Positions 27,966-37,415 of a stretch of DNA of 64,000 bases are shown in pieces (the stretch's first letter is position 1; every line of letters starts with the position of its first letter). The notes under the pieces are model-generated. The model searched no databases and was not told where the DNA came from. It worked only from the letters and a program-made list of their open reading frames with translations. The position numbers and the translations under genes were made by a program. The DNA is taken from contig JAKFUL010000011.1 in the NCBI GenBank assembly GCA_021732665.1, positions 1 to 64,000 of the forward strand. Direction: 5' to 3'. This DNA comes from Acetobacteraceae bacterium. GTDB lineage: Bacteria > Pseudomonadota > Alphaproteobacteria > Acetobacterales > Acetobacteraceae.

Positions 27966-28586
27966 TCAGCGGTCGGTATTGCCGCCCAGCCCCACGGTGC
28001 TGATGCCGGCGAAGGGCGATTCGCTGGGCAGCGGGCCGGCGCGCCAACCCCGCTCCAGGTCAAGCCGCTGCACCTCGTCGCGCAGCAGCGCGGTGGCGAT
28101 GGCCGCCTGCGGCAGCCCACCCATATCGGCCAGCCGGCCCAGCGGCGGCAGGCCGGAGGGGCTGACCACGGCGGCGATCGCCGCGCGCGCCGCAGGCTCA
28201 TCGCCCGCGGCCAAGGCCCGGCGGGTGGCCAGCAGCGCGTTCACCGCGCGGGGGGGCGGCACGCTCTCGGCCATGCCCAGGGCGCCGCGGGATTCACGCC
28301 GGGCCGCGACCATCTGGAACCGCACCGCCTCCGGCACCGGCGCCAGGCGGGGGTCGCTGCCCAGCGCCTCGGTCATGTATTCCAGCCTGGCCACGGCCAG
28401 GGCCATCTCACCCGGGCGGCCGGCAAGCGCGCGGCCGCCATCGGCGAAGGCCAGCACCAGCGCCTCGGCCCCACCACGCACCGGGTCGCCGCCGGTGGAA
28501 AGCTCCGGCGGTGGCGGGCTGGGCCGCTGCTGCAACTCGGCGCAGCCGATCAGGGCGAAGCCGGCCAGCAGAAGGCCCAGCCTCAA
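27966..28586 (-). CDS. hypothetical lipoprotein, tandem paralogue 2
   Basis: A 206-residue protein with a lipoprotein signal (MRLGLLLAGFALIGCAE; lipobox LIGC, Cys15), a Pro-rich tether, then a helical domain of about 130 residues. Its mid-region (QMVAARRESRGALGM, RRALAAGDEPAARAAIAAV, GGLPQAAIATALLRDEVQRLD) aligns by eye with the gene upstream. It ends in a Gly-rich tail (STVGLGGNTDR). ATG overlaps the upstream stop (ATGA). Family not recognised; likely anchored in the inner or outer membrane facing the periplasm. Confidence 0.75.
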   Translation of the reverse strand: MRLGLLLAGFALIGCAELQQRPSPPPPELSTGGDPVRGGAEALVLAFADGGRALAGRPGEMALAVARLEYMTEALGSDPRLAPVPEAVRFQMVAARRESRGALGMAESVPPPRAVNALLATRRALAAGDEPAARAAIAAVVSPSGLPPLGRLADMGGLPQAAIATALLRDEVQRLDLERGWRAGPLPSESPFAGISTVGLGGNTDR

Positions 28587-29161
28587 CGCCGGCCGCCGCC
28601 GTTCCGACGCCCGATCTGATTTTCCTGATCCTGGCGGAGCAATTCCCGCTCGGCCGCCGCGGTCGCCACGGCGGATTGCGGCAGGGCCGGCATGGCGGCC
28701 AGCCGCAACAGCGTCGCCTGACGATCGGGGAAGGCTGCGACCGGCAGGGCATTGGCCGCCGCCGCTCCATCATGGACCCGCAGCGCGCGCGAGACGCCGT
28801 AGAGCCCATCCACCACCAACTGCGGCTGCGCATCGGGCGCCACGCCCAGCACCGAATGAAGCTCGGCCCGCGCCAGCGCCAACTGCCCGTTCAGCGTTGG
28901 CGTATACGAATAACGTGCGTCCTGCGGCAGGCTGACGGCCAGGAACTCCAGATTGGCCGCGGCCCGGGCGGCGACTGCCGCGTCGGCCAGCCCGCCGGGA
29001 TTGTTGAAGGCATAGGCGCTGCTGTAGATCGCCGACCGCGTGGGGTCGCTGGCGCCAAATTGCACGGAGTCATAGGGCAGCGAGGCGGTAGGGGCGGGGG
29101 GGCCCAGCGGCGCGCAGGCCAGCAGGGGCAGAAGGCCAAGAAGGGCAAGGGATGCACGCAT
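28583..29161 (-). CDS. hypothetical lipoprotein, tandem paralogue 1
   Basis: A 192-residue lipoprotein (MRASLALLGLLPLLACAP; lipobox LLAC, Cys16) with a mostly helical domain containing ARAELHSVLGVAPDAQPQLVVDGLYGVSRAL and LPQSAVATAAAERELLRQD, the same layout as the following gene, with which it overlaps by ATGA. The two are therefore an ancient tandem duplication translated together. The first lacks the Gly-rich tail and ends in a basic stretch. Function unknown. A 184-base gap separates it from the carbonic anhydrase gene, so it probably has its own promoter. Confidence 0.75.
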   Translation of the reverse strand: MRASLALLGLLPLLACAPLGPPAPTASLPYDSVQFGASDPTRSAIYSSAYAFNNPGGLADAAVAARAAANLEFLAVSLPQDARYSYTPTLNGQLALARAELHSVLGVAPDAQPQLVVDGLYGVSRALRVHDGAAAANALPVAAFPDRQATLLRLAAMPALPQSAVATAAAERELLRQDQENQIGRRNGGGRR

Positions 29162-29345
29162 GATGAACGCTCCTTCTGTTCGGTCTCAGTCGCAGCCGTT
29201 TTTGCGGCCACCAGGGTTGTCATGCACGCGATCCTGCCCAGTGGCTGGCAGGAAGGCGCCAGGGCCGATTGGCGGCCAGCCTAGCGGTGTTGCGCATGAA
29301 CGTTCCGCTTGCAATATGGTGCGGCGGGCCGCGGCAGACAATGGA

Positions 29346-29870
29346 TCAGCCCTGCGAGGCGCGGTGGCGTTTCGCCAACTCCACATAATGCGGCGCTGTG
29401 GTGTCGAAGCCCGCCCGCGCCTCGGGCGTCAGCACCCGGGCGAGCTTGGCGGGGTTGCCCATCCACAGCTCCATCGGCCCCACCCGCTTGCCCGGCGGCA
29501 GCACGGAGCCCGCGGCCAGCACGCCGCCCTCCTCGATCACGGCATCGTCCAGCACGGTCGCACCCATGCCGACGAAGGCGCGGTCGTGCAGGGTGCAGGC
29601 ATGGATGATGGCGGCGTGGCCCACGGTGACGTCATCGCCGATGCGCGTCGCCTGGCGGCCGGCATTCACATGGATGATGGTGCCGTCCTGGATGTTCACC
29701 CGCGCGCCGATGGTGATGTGGTTGGTGTCGCCGCGCAGGACGCAATGGTACCAGATATTGCTGTCGGGCCCGATGGTGACGTCGCCGATCACGGCCGCGG
29801 TCGGCGCCACCCAGGCGGTGGGGTCCACCGCCGGGATTTTTTGCTCGAACGGGAAGATGTTTTGCGCCAT
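29346..29870 (-). CDS. gamma-class carbonic anhydrase family protein
   Basis: A 174-residue left-handed beta-helix protein with hexapeptide repeats (VIGDVTIGPDSNIW, ITIGARVNIQDGTIIHV, TRIGDDVTVGHAAIIHACTL). The three zinc-binding His are present: His67, His85 and His90; Arg46/Asp48 (RGDTNHI) and Gln61 also match the family. Related YrdA/PaaY proteins are included in this group, so enzymatic activity is likely but not certain. ATG at 29870 gives the usual MAQNIFPFEQK start. It lies 48 bases after argC on the same strand. Confidence 0.92.
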   Translation of the reverse strand: MAQNIFPFEQKIPAVDPTAWVAPTAAVIGDVTIGPDSNIWYHCVLRGDTNHITIGARVNIQDGTIIHVNAGRQATRIGDDVTVGHAAIIHACTLHDRAFVGMGATVLDDAVIEEGGVLAAGSVLPPGKRVGPMELWMGNPAKLARVLTPEARAGFDTTAPHYVELAKRHRASQG

Positions 29871-29918
29871 TGATTCAGTCCCCTTTGCCTGCGGCGCTGC
29901 GGGCAGCACAGCCGGGGA

Positions 29919-30857
29919 TCACGCCGCGAGCCTTGTCTCGACCGCAACACCCAGCATCAGGCCGAGATTCTGCACCGCGGCGCCGGATGCGCCCTTGCCC
30001 AGATTGTCGTAGCGCGCCACCAGCAGCGCCTGGCGCAGCCGCTCATTGCCATAGACGCGCAGCTCGATCTGGTTGGTGTTGTTCAGCGCCTGCGGCTCCA
30101 GCCGGTCTTTCGGGTCGCCTGCCATCACCCGCACATATTCGCTGCCGGCGTGATGCGCGGCGATGGCCGCCTCGATATCGGCGACAGTGACGCGGCCGGG
30201 CAGCAGGTCGAGATGCAGGGGGATGCTGTCCAGCATGCCCTGGGCATAATCCGCCACGGCGGGGATGAAGATCGGCCGCCGGGTCAGTCCGGAATAATGC
30301 TGGAGTTCGGGCACATGCTTGTGTTCGAAGCCCAGGCCGTAGAGTTCGAAGTCGTTGCCCCGGCGCGCCTCGTATTCCGCGATCATCGCCTTGCCGCCAC
30401 CGGTATAGCCGGAGACGGCGTTCACGCTGATGGCGAAATCGGCGGGCAGGATGCCGGCGTCGATCAAGGGCCGCAGCATCAGGATCGGGCCGGTGGGGTA
30501 GCAGCCGGGCACCGCCACGCGGGCGGCGCCGGCCACCGCGCGGGCCTGGGCGGGCGAGAGCTCGGGCAGGCCATAGACCCAGTCGGGATGGATGCGGTGC
30601 GCGGTGGAGGCATCGATCACCCGCGGCGCGTCGGCGCCCAGGCTGGCGGCCATGGCGGCACTTTCGCGCGCCGCGTCATCGGGCAGGCACAGGATGAGGA
30701 CATCCACTTCCGCCATCAACGCGCGCTTCGCCGCCTCGTCCTTGCGCAGCTCGGGCGCGATGGAGTGGACGGTGATGTGCGGCAGCCGCGCCAGACGCTC
30801 GCGGATCTGCAGCCCCGTGGTGCCGGCTTCGCCGTCGATGAAGACGCTGTGGGTCAT
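29919..30857 (-). CDS. argC: N-acetyl-gamma-glutamyl-phosphate reductase
   Basis: A 312-residue short-form (class 2) ArgC: N-terminal [17 protein letters not shown] cofactor-binding segment, nucleophile Cys119 in [38 protein letters not shown] and the C-terminal [14 protein letters not shown] and [15 protein letters not shown]. It catalyses the NADPH-dependent third step of arginine biosynthesis. It sits downstream of rplM-rpsI, an order known in other alphaproteobacteria, but a terminator-like hairpin (30908-30933) lies between, so it may have its own promoter. Confidence 0.96.
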   Translation of the reverse strand: MTHSVFIDGEAGTTGLQIRERLARLPHITVHSIAPELRKDEAAKRALMAEVDVLILCLPDDAARESAAMAASLGADAPRVIDASTAHRIHPDWVYGLPELSPAQARAVAGAARVAVPGCYPTGPILMLRPLIDAGILPADFAISVNAVSGYTGGGKAMIAEYEARRGNDFELYGLGFEHKHVPELQHYSGLTRRPIFIPAVADYAQGMLDSIPLHLDLLPGRVTVADIEAAIAAHHAGSEYVRVMAGDPKDRLEPQALNNTNQIELRVYGNERLRQALLVARYDNLGKGASGAAVQNLGLMLGVAVETRLAA

Positions 30858-30907
30858 GGCATTGCTCCTCGAAGGGATGGTGGTTGGATGGTAGCCCAAA
30901 AGCAAGA

Positions 30908-30933
30908 AGGGCGGGCCCTTGCGGACCCGCCCT
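30908..30933 (-). terminator. terminator after rpsI
   Basis: AGGGCGGG (30908-30915) pairs with CCCGCCCT (30926-30933) around a 10-base loop. Read on the minus strand the stem is followed by TCTTGCTTTTGGG, a moderately T-rich tail. It lies 50 bases past the rpsI stop and upstream of argC. Confidence 0.7.
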
Positions 30934-30982
30934 CTCGTATGTCTCGCCATGCGGCGGGCGCAGAGCCCGCATCCGCGTGGGC

Positions 30983-31480
30983 TCAGCGCTTGGAGAACTG
31001 GAAGCTGCGTCGCGCCTTCATCTTGCCATACTTCTTGCGCTCGACCGAGCGGCTGTCGCGCGTCAGGAAGCCGGCCTTCTTCAGGATGCCACGCAAATCG
31101 GGCTCGTAATTCACGAGCGCGCGGCTGATGCCGTGACGCACAGCGCCGGCCTGGCCGGAGAGACCGCCGCCGACAACCGTGCAGATCACGTCGAAGGCCT
31201 GGTAGCGGTCGGCCACCAGGAAGGGCTGGGTGATGATCATGCGCAGCACCGGTCGGGCGAAATACTGGCTGGCCGGCTTGTCGTTCACCGTGATGGTGCC
31301 CTTGCCGGGCTTCACCCAGACGCGGGCGACGGCGTTCTTGCGGCTGCCGGTGGCGTAGCTGCGGCCCTGCGGGTCGCGCTTCGGCTCGCGCTTGATGGCG
31401 GCTTCGATGGTGGAGGCGGCCGGCGTGCCGGCGACCATCGTCTTCAGGTCAGCGAGGGAGGAGGAGACTTGTTCGCTCAT
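30983..31480 (-). CDS. rpsI: 30S ribosomal protein uS9 (S9)
   Basis: A 165-residue S9. The conserved body is [56 protein letters not shown] and the C-terminal [19 protein letters not shown] tail that reaches the P-site tRNA. A roughly 40-residue N-terminal extension ([15 protein letters not shown]...) is typical of alphaproteobacterial S9. I start at 31480 (MSEQV) rather than the ATG five codons upstream, which would overlap rplM. It follows rplM after 7 bases. Confidence 0.97.
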   Translation of the reverse strand: MSEQVSSSLADLKTMVAGTPAASTIEAAIKREPKRDPQGRSYATGSRKNAVARVWVKPGKGTITVNDKPASQYFARPVLRMIITQPFLVADRYQAFDVICTVVGGGLSGQAGAVRHGISRALVNYEPDLRGILKKAGFLTRDSRSVERKKYGKMKARRSFQFSKR

Positions 31481-31487
31481 CGTAGGC

Positions 31488-31958
31488 TCAACCAATCTTG
31501 TTCTTGCGGTTCATGGCGCCGACATCCAGCGGCACGGGCTGGGCGCCGGCATGCGGGTGCTCGGGGCCGACATAGACATGCAGGTTCTTCATCTGCTTCC
31601 GGCCGAGCGGGCCGCGCGTGATCATCCGCTCGATCGCCTTCTCGACCACCGAGGTCGGGTGGTTGCCGGCCAGGCGCTCGGCCAGGGACCGGCCCTTGAT
31701 GCCGCCGGCGAAGCCGGTGTGCCAGTAGAACACCTTCTGCTCGGCCTTGTTGCCGGTCACGCGGATCTTCTCCGCATTGATGATGACCACGTGGTCACCG
31801 CAATCGACATGCGGGGTGAAGGTGGGCTTGTGCTTGCCGCGCAGCCGGTTGGCCACGATGGTGGCCAGGCGGCCCAGGATGAGGCCATCGGCGTCGACCA
31901 CGATCCAGGCTTTCTGGACATCGGCCGGCTTGATGGAAATAGTTTGGGTTTGCAGCAT
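31488..31958 (-). CDS. rplM: 50S ribosomal protein uL13 (L13)
   Basis: A 156-residue L13 with [81 protein letters not shown]. Start ATG at 31958 gives the normal alphaproteobacterial N-terminus ([18 protein letters not shown]). It heads the rplM-rpsI operon; the 180 bases upstream, shared with the divergent TctC gene, are AT-rich and should carry its promoter. Confidence 0.97.
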   Translation of the reverse strand: MLQTQTISIKPADVQKAWIVVDADGLILGRLATIVANRLRGKHKPTFTPHVDCGDHVVIINAEKIRVTGNKAEQKVFYWHTGFAGGIKGRSLAERLAGNHPTSVVEKAIERMITRGPLGRKQMKNLHVYVGPEHPHAGAQPVPLDVGAMNRKNKIG

Positions 31959-32138
31959 GATGCTTTCGCCAGATGAAAATGCGGGGCTTCGAGATGCGGG
32001 CTTGTGCCGCGTGAAGGGCGGAAGGTCAAGCGGAAACAGGGAAAAATCCTTGTGGTAACATAATACCGCAGTTCGTGAAGGTATCTCTTGCCATCCAGGC
32101 CAGCATCGGGCGAGGCTTCGGGCCAGGAGGAAATCACC
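31959..32138. promoter_or_regulatory. divergent intergenic region rplM / TctC
   Basis: A 180-base gap between divergent starts. The centre (about 32035-32085) is AT-rich; on the minus strand it contains TATTAT (reverse of ATAATA near 32058-32064), a fair -10 element for rplM, but I could not find a good -35 at the right spacing. CAGGAGGAA just before 32139 is the ribosome site of the TctC gene. Confidence 0.35.
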
Positions 32139-33104
32139 ATGCTCTCTCGCCGCACCGCACTGGCCGTGCCCGCGCTTGCCCTGCCGGCGGCCGCCCAGGG
32201 CTGGCCGGGCAGCCAGACCGTATCGCTCATCATCCCCTATGCCCCGGGCGGCGCCTCCGATGTCGTCGGCCGCGTGGTGCAGCAATCGCTGGCGGCGGCA
32301 CTGGGCGGCACCTTCATCCTGGAAAACCGCGCCGGCGCCTCCACCACCCTGGCCGCGCGGCTGGTGAAGGCCGCCAGGCCGGATGGAAACATGCTGCTGC
32401 TCGGCACCATCGCGACCTTCAGCCTGGCGCCGCTGGCCTTCCGCAACCCCGGCTATGACCCGCTGGCCGATTTCGCCCATGTCACCCAGGTCTGCGACAC
32501 GGTGACCCTGCTGGTGGCCAATCCGCGCTGGGAGAGCCTGGAGCAGCTTCTGGCCGCCGCCCGCGCCAGGCCGGGCGCGCTGTCCTATGCCAGCTGGGGC
32601 GTGGGCAGCACCGGCCATCTGCCGATGGTGGAGCTGCTACGCCTGGCAGGGGCGGACATGCTGCACGTGCCCTATACCGGCTCGCCGCAGGCGATGACCG
32701 ACACCATGGCGGGACGCACCGACTGCATGCTGGTGCTGCTGGCCGCCGGGCGCGCGCAGATCGAGGCCGGGCGGCTGCGCCCCTTGGGCATTTCCAACCC
32801 CACGCGGTCGGATGCGTTGCCGGGGCTGCCGACCATCGCCGAGCAGGGTTTTCCGGGTTTTGGGATGGCCGGCTGGTATTCCATCCAGGCGCCGCTGGGC
32901 ACGCCCGAGGGGGTGCTGGCTGGCATCCGCCGCGGCATGGCGGCGGGGCTGGCGGATGGCGATGCCCGCCGCCTGATGGCCACCAACGGCCTGACGCCCA
33001 CGCCGCCCGAGCAGCAGGGCGAGGCGCCGCTCAAGGCGCGCATCACGCGCGAACTGGAACAGCACCGCACCCTGCTGGCGCGGGCAGGGGTGCAGCCGGA
33101 GTGA
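32139..33104 (+). CDS. TctC/Bug-family substrate-binding protein
   Basis: A 321-residue Bug-family protein with a twin-arginine-containing signal ([20 protein letters not shown]), [57 protein letters not shown] and [23 protein letters not shown] is an excellent ribosome site upstream of ATG 32139. Its stop overlaps the ATG of the VOC gene (TGATG), pointing to a two-gene unit. No permease is adjacent. Confidence 0.93.
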   Translation: MLSRRTALAVPALALPAAAQGWPGSQTVSLIIPYAPGGASDVVGRVVQQSLAAALGGTFILENRAGASTTLAARLVKAARPDGNMLLLGTIATFSLAPLAFRNPGYDPLADFAHVTQVCDTVTLLVANPRWESLEQLLAAARARPGALSYASWGVGSTGHLPMVELLRLAGADMLHVPYTGSPQAMTDTMAGRTDCMLVLLAAGRAQIEAGRLRPLGISNPTRSDALPGLPTIAEQGFPGFGMAGWYSIQAPLGTPEGVLAGIRRGMAAGLADGDARRLMATNGLTPTPPEQQGEAPLKARITRELEQHRTLLARAGVQPE

Positions 33105-33499
33105 TGTTCAGCCATGTCTGCCTGGGCACCGATGATGTCGACCGCGCCGCGGCGTTCTATGACGCTGTGTTGGCGGTGCTCGGGCTGACGCGCTTCGCGA
33201 CCATGCCGGACCACTCGGCGGCGGGATGGTGCCGCGCGCCCGATACCCGGCCGCATCTGTGGATCACCCGGCCCTATGACGGGCATCCGGCCAGCCCCGG
33301 CAATGGCGCCATGGTCGCCTTCGAAGCGCCGGACCGGGCGGCGGTGGAGGCCGTCCATGCCGCAGCACTGGCCGCGGGCGGCACCGATGAAGGCCCGCCT
33401 GGGCTCCGGCCACACTACCACCCGCATTACTACGGCGCCTATTTCCGCGATCCCGACGGAAACAAGCTGCACGTCGTCTGCCGCGCGCCGCCGGGGTGA
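33104..33499 (+). CDS. VOC (glyoxalase/bleomycin resistance/dioxygenase) superfamily protein
   Basis: A 131-residue vicinal-oxygen-chelate protein: [23 protein letters not shown] start with a metal-ligand His4, paired beta-alpha-beta-beta-beta modules, and the closing FRDPDGNKLHVVCR, where a His replaces the usual metal-binding Glu. Such small VOC proteins include lactoylglutathione lyase relatives and resistance proteins; the reaction is not assignable. ATG 33104 overlaps the stop of the TctC gene (TGATG); an in-frame GTG at 33101 is an alternative one codon earlier. Confidence 0.88.
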   Translation: MFSHVCLGTDDVDRAAAFYDAVLAVLGLTRFATMPDHSAAGWCRAPDTRPHLWITRPYDGHPASPGNGAMVAFEAPDRAAVEAVHAAALAAGGTDEGPPGLRPHYHPHYYGAYFRDPDGNKLHVVCRAPPG

Positions 33500-33530
33500 C
33501 GAGCGGCGCGCAGTGCCGCAACATGGCGGC

Positions 33531-35231
33531 ATGGACAAAGACGCACCTCCCGCCCATGGCCTGGGCCGCAACGCCGCCAATTACGGTGACCGCGAATTCG
33601 CGCTCTACCTCCGCCGCAGCTTCGCGGCCTCCATGGGCTATTCGAAAGACGCGCTGTCGCGCCCCGTGGTCGGCATCGTCGACACCGCCTCGGACCTCAA
33701 CAATTGCCACCGCTCGGTGCCCGACCTGATCGAGGCGGTGAAGCGTGGCGTCATGCTCTCGGGCGGCCTGCCGATGGCCTTCCCCACCATCAGCCTCTGC
33801 GAGCCCTTCCTCACCCCCTGTTCCATGCATTACCGCAACCTCATGGCGCTCGACACCGAGGCGATGGTCTCGGCGCAGCCGATGGATTCGGTCGTGCTAG
33901 TGGGCGGCTGCGACAAGACGGTGCCGGCGCAGCTGATGGCCGCCGTCTCCGCCGATGTCCCCGCCGTGATGCTGGTGACGGGGCCGATGAGCGCCAATCG
34001 CTACCAGGGCGAACGCCTCGCCGCCTGCACGGATTGCCGCCGCTACTGGGCACGCTACCGCTCGGGCGATGTCTCCGAGGCGCGGATCAACGAGGTCGAG
34101 AACGCGCTGGCGGTGACCGCCGGCACCTGCGGTGTGATGGGCACCGCGTCGACCATGGCCTGCCTGGTGGCGACGCTGGGCTTCATGCCGCTGGAGGGCG
34201 CCAGCGCGCCGGCCGTGCACAGCGACCGCCTGCGCATCGCCGAGGAAGCCGGGCGGCTGGCCATGGGCCTGAAGCTGCGGCCGAGCGAAATCCTCACCAT
34301 CGAGGCGGTGGAGAACGCCATGCGGGTGCTGCTGGCGCTGGGCGGTTCGACCAATGCGCTGGTGCACCTGGCCGCCATCGCCGGCCGCGCCGGGCTGCGG
34401 GTGGACCTCAAGCGCCTGGATGCGATGAGCGACGAAACCCCGGTGCTGGTGGACCTCAAGCCCACCGGCGAGGGATATATGGAGGATTTCCACTTCGCCG
34501 GCGGCATGCGCGCCCTGCTGTGGGAAATTCGCGACCTGCTGCATCTCGATGCGAAGGATGTGTATGGAAAAACGCTCGCCGAACGCATCGGCGACGGCAC
34601 GCATTTCGTCGATCGGCAGTATATCAAGGCCCGGGAAAACCCGGTCTCCCCGGTGGGCGGCCTCGTCGCACTCTTCGGCTCGCTGGCGCCGGATGGGGCC
34701 ATCCTCAAGCGCTCCGCCGCCACCGAATCCCTCTTCGAGCACGAGGCGGAATGCATGGTCTTCAACGGCGTCGAGGACCTGGCCGAGCGCATCGACAGCG
34801 ATGATCTGGCGGTGAACGCCAACACCATCATGATCCTGAAGAATGCCGGCCCCCTGTCGCCCGCCGGCATGCCCGAGGCGGGCTACCTCCCCATCCCCAA
34901 GAAACTCGGACGCACCGGCGTGAAGGACATGGTGCGGATGAGCGATTGCCGGATGTCCGGCACCGCCTTCGGCACCGTGGTGCTGCACATCGCCCCCGAG
35001 GCCGCGGCCGGCGGGCCCCTGGCCTTCGCCGAAACCGGTGACCGCATCCGCCTCTCGGTGAAGAACCGCAGCCTGGATTTGCTGGTGGACGATGCGACGC
35101 TGGCCGCCCGTCGTGCGGCCTGGACCCCCGCGCCCGCGCCCAAACGCGGCTGGGACCGGCTGGTGCACGAGCAGGTGATGCAGGCCCCGGACGGCGCCGA
35201 TCTGCGCTTCCTGCGCGCCGATGGCGGGTGA
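33531..35231 (+). CDS. IlvD/EDD-family dehydratase (probable sugar-acid dehydratase)
   Basis: A 566-residue IlvD/EDD protein. The Fe-S cysteines are Cys59 (LNNCHRS), Cys127 (GGCDKTVPA) and Cys200 (AGTCGVMGTA); LGGSTNALVHLAAIAGRAG and the C-terminal RMSDCRMSGTAFGTVVLHIAPEAA are canonical. The family dehydrates dihydroxy acids (isoleucine/valine pathway) or aldonic acids such as arabinonate, xylonate or gluconate. An isolated copy next to a reductase-like gene, away from ilv genes, favours a sugar acid. ATG 33531 is the only in-frame Met close to the conserved start. It overlaps the following gene by 11 bases. Confidence 0.93.
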   Translation: MDKDAPPAHGLGRNAANYGDREFALYLRRSFAASMGYSKDALSRPVVGIVDTASDLNNCHRSVPDLIEAVKRGVMLSGGLPMAFPTISLCEPFLTPCSMHYRNLMALDTEAMVSAQPMDSVVLVGGCDKTVPAQLMAAVSADVPAVMLVTGPMSANRYQGERLAACTDCRRYWARYRSGDVSEARINEVENALAVTAGTCGVMGTASTMACLVATLGFMPLEGASAPAVHSDRLRIAEEAGRLAMGLKLRPSEILTIEAVENAMRVLLALGGSTNALVHLAAIAGRAGLRVDLKRLDAMSDETPVLVDLKPTGEGYMEDFHFAGGMRALLWEIRDLLHLDAKDVYGKTLAERIGDGTHFVDRQYIKARENPVSPVGGLVALFGSLAPDGAILKRSAATESLFEHEAECMVFNGVEDLAERIDSDDLAVNANTIMILKNAGPLSPAGMPEAGYLPIPKKLGRTGVKDMVRMSDCRMSGTAFGTVVLHIAPEAAAGGPLAFAETGDRIRLSVKNRSLDLLVDDATLAARRAAWTPAPAPKRGWDRLVHEQVMQAPDGADLRFLRADGG

Positions 35232-36042
35232 CATTGTCGCGGTGATCGGCGCCTCCGGCCGCTCCGGCCGGGCGCTGGCCGCGACGATCGCGGGCTGCAT
35301 CCCCGTGGTGCGCGACGCGGCGAAATTCCCTGGCGCCCGGGTGGCCGACATCACCAACAGCCGCGCCCTGCACGCGGCGCTGCATGACGCGACGCATGTC
35401 ATCTCCACCGCGCATGCGCGGCACGCCCAGGCCATCATCGCCGCCGCACCGCCCGGCGCGCGCTTCGTCTTCCTCGGCAGCACGCGGCGCTACTCGCGCT
35501 GGCCGGATGATCATGGCGATGGCGTGCGCGCGGGCGAGGCCGCCTTCCTCGCCAGCGGCCGCGCCGGCGTGATGCTGCACCCCACCATGATCTATGGCGC
35601 CGAGGGGGAGGATAATGTCCAGCGCCTGGCCGCGCTGATGGCCCGCCTGCCCTTCCTGCCGCTGCCCAATGCCGGCCGCGCGCTGGTGCAGCCGATCCAT
35701 CAATCCGACGTGACCGCCTGCATGCTGGCCGCGCTGGAACATGGCCAGGGCGCCATCACCATCGCAGGCCCCCAGGCGCTGCCCTATGCCGAATTCTGCG
35801 CCGCCGTGGCCCGCGCGGCCGGCCTGAAGCCACGCCGCGTGTTGCCCCTGCCGGCCGCGCTGCTGATCGGCGCCAGCCCGCTCACCGCCTTGCCTTTCCT
35901 GCCCCGCATCCGCGCCGCCGAAATCCGCCGCCTCACCGAGGACAAGGCTTTCGACATCGCGGCCATGCGGGCGGGGCTGGACGTGGAACCTATGCCGCTG
36001 GCAGAGGGTCTTCGACGGACGTTTCTTCGCGCTTCTCCTTGA
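35221..36042 (+). CDS. NAD(P)-binding epimerase/NmrA-like protein
   Basis: A 273-residue atypical SDR with a Rossmann start IVAVIGASGRSGRALA (5-20), VADITNS, HVISTAHARHAQ, FVFLGSTRRYSR and PTMIYGAEGEDNVQRL. The fold fits the complex-I NDUFA9/NmrA-like group. The catalytic YxxxK is not evident (STRRYSR in its place), so enzyme function is uncertain. It starts inside the last codons of the IlvD/EDD gene (11-base overlap), so both are surely co-translated, which suggests a role in the same sugar-acid route. Confidence 0.82.
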   Translation: MAGDIVAVIGASGRSGRALAATIAGCIPVVRDAAKFPGARVADITNSRALHAALHDATHVISTAHARHAQAIIAAAPPGARFVFLGSTRRYSRWPDDHGDGVRAGEAAFLASGRAGVMLHPTMIYGAEGEDNVQRLAALMARLPFLPLPNAGRALVQPIHQSDVTACMLAALEHGQGAITIAGPQALPYAEFCAAVARAAGLKPRRVLPLPAALLIGASPLTALPFLPRIRAAEIRRLTEDKAFDIAAMRAGLDVEPMPLAEGLRRTFLRASP

Positions 36043-36166
36043 GCCGCTTGCGCAAAGCGCAAAGCCCCACAACCCCCGCCGCCCCCGCAACCGCGCCGGC
36101 GGTGAAGGCGCCCGTCATTACCACATGCGCCACCATCAGCGGCGCCGCCAATGCCTTGAGAACCAT
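35990..36166 (-). CDS. 58-residue putative membrane protein
   Basis: A 58-residue frame (MVLKALAAPLMVAHVVMTGA...) with one long hydrophobic, Gly/Ala-rich segment (about 4-38) followed by a basic and then acidic tail (ALRKRLKEKREETS). AAAGG lies 7-8 bases upstream of the ATG at 36166; an earlier ATG at 36196 is also in frame. It overlaps the 3' end of the convergent gene by 53 bases, which lowers confidence, but the composition is that of a real single-pass protein. Function unknown. Confidence 0.45.
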   Translation of the reverse strand: MVLKALAAPLMVAHVVMTGAFTAGAVAGAAGVVGLCALRKRLKEKREETSVEDPLPAA

Positions 36167-36239
36167 GCCCGGAACCTTTCTTGTCAGACCCTGCACATGG
36201 CGATCATAACGCCACCATCAAGCGCCGCAGGAGCGACCC

Positions 36240-37415
36240 ATGCCCGTGATCAACCGCATCGCCGAATTCCAGCCCGAGCTGGCGGCCTGGCGCCGCGATT
36301 TCCACATGCACCCCGAACTCGCCTTCGAGGAACACCGCACCGCCGGCATCGTGGCAGGGCGCCTGCACGATTTCGGCTGCGACGAGGTGCTGGAGGGTTT
36401 TTCAGGCACCGGCGTGATCGGCGTGATCCATGGCCAGGACGGCCCGAACGGCCGCGCCATCGGCCTGCGCGCTGATATGGACGCGCTGCCGATCGAGGAG
36501 CTGACCGGCGCGCCCTGGGCCTCACAAACCCCCGGAAAAATGCATGCCTGCGGCCATGACGGCCACACCACCATGCTGCTGGGCGCCGCCCGCTACCTGG
36601 CGGAGACGCGCAACTTTTCCGGCTCCGTGGTGCTGATCTTCCAGCCCGCCGAGGAGAAGGGCGGCGGCGCCGATGTGATGGTGCGCGACGGCATCTTCGA
36701 GCGTTTCCCGATGAGCCGCGTCTTCGGCATGCACAACTGGCCAGGGCTTCCGGCCGGCGAATTCGCCTGGCGCGAGGGGCCGGTCATGGCCGCCGTCGCC
36801 AACCTCGAGATCGCCCTCCAGGGCAAAGGCGCCCACGGCGCCATGCCGCATCAGGGCGTGGACCCGATCATGGTCGCCGCAGCCATCGTGCAGGGCCTGC
36901 AATCCATCGTGGCGCGCAATGTCGAACCGGTGGAGGCCGGGGTCATCACCATCGGCCACATCAAGGGCGGCTTCACCCACAACGTCATCCCCGACAGCGT
37001 CCAGATGCAGGGCACCGCGCGCTGGTTCAAGCCGGAGGTGGGCGCGGTGCTGAAGGAGCGCTTCCTGCACATGGTGCCGGCCATCGCCGGCGCCTTCGGC
37101 GCCACGGCCGAGTGCAGCTTCATCCGCTACTGCCCGCCCACGGTGAACGATCCGGAAAGCACCCGGCTTACCCTGGCCGCCGCCCGCGCCGTGGCCGGCG
37201 ATGCCCGCGTGAGCGAGATGGAAAAGCCCACCATGGGGGGCGAGGATTTCGCCTTCATGCTGGAGGCCAAACCCGGCAGCTACATCATGATCGGCGGCGG
37301 CCGCGGCACCAACGACCCCGGCCTGCACCACCCGAAATACGATTTCAACGACGAGGTGCTGTCGGTCGGCGCCAGCTATTGGTCCACCCTGGCGGAACAG
37401 CTGCTGCCGCGGTGA
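36240..37415 (+). CDS. M20 family amidohydrolase (hippurate hydrolase/N-acyl amino acid amidohydrolase)
   Basis: A 391-residue M20D metallopeptidase-like enzyme: RDFHMHPELAFEE near the start, metal ligands Cys104 and His106 (MHACGHDGHT), Glu138/Glu139 (PAEEKGGGAD), His165 (GMHNWPG) and a late His in GLHHPKYDFND; the lid-domain region ALQGKGAHGAMPH is also present. It hydrolyses N-acyl amino acids such as hippurate or related amides. It is the first gene of a tight unit: GTGA overlap with the next gene. Confidence 0.95.
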   Translation: MPVINRIAEFQPELAAWRRDFHMHPELAFEEHRTAGIVAGRLHDFGCDEVLEGFSGTGVIGVIHGQDGPNGRAIGLRADMDALPIEELTGAPWASQTPGKMHACGHDGHTTMLLGAARYLAETRNFSGSVVLIFQPAEEKGGGADVMVRDGIFERFPMSRVFGMHNWPGLPAGEFAWREGPVMAAVANLEIALQGKGAHGAMPHQGVDPIMVAAAIVQGLQSIVARNVEPVEAGVITIGHIKGGFTHNVIPDSVQMQGTARWFKPEVGAVLKERFLHMVPAIAGAFGATAECSFIRYCPPTVNDPESTRLTLAAARAVAGDARVSEMEKPTMGGEDFAFMLEAKPGSYIMIGGGRGTNDPGLHHPKYDFNDEVLSVGASYWSTLAEQLLPR

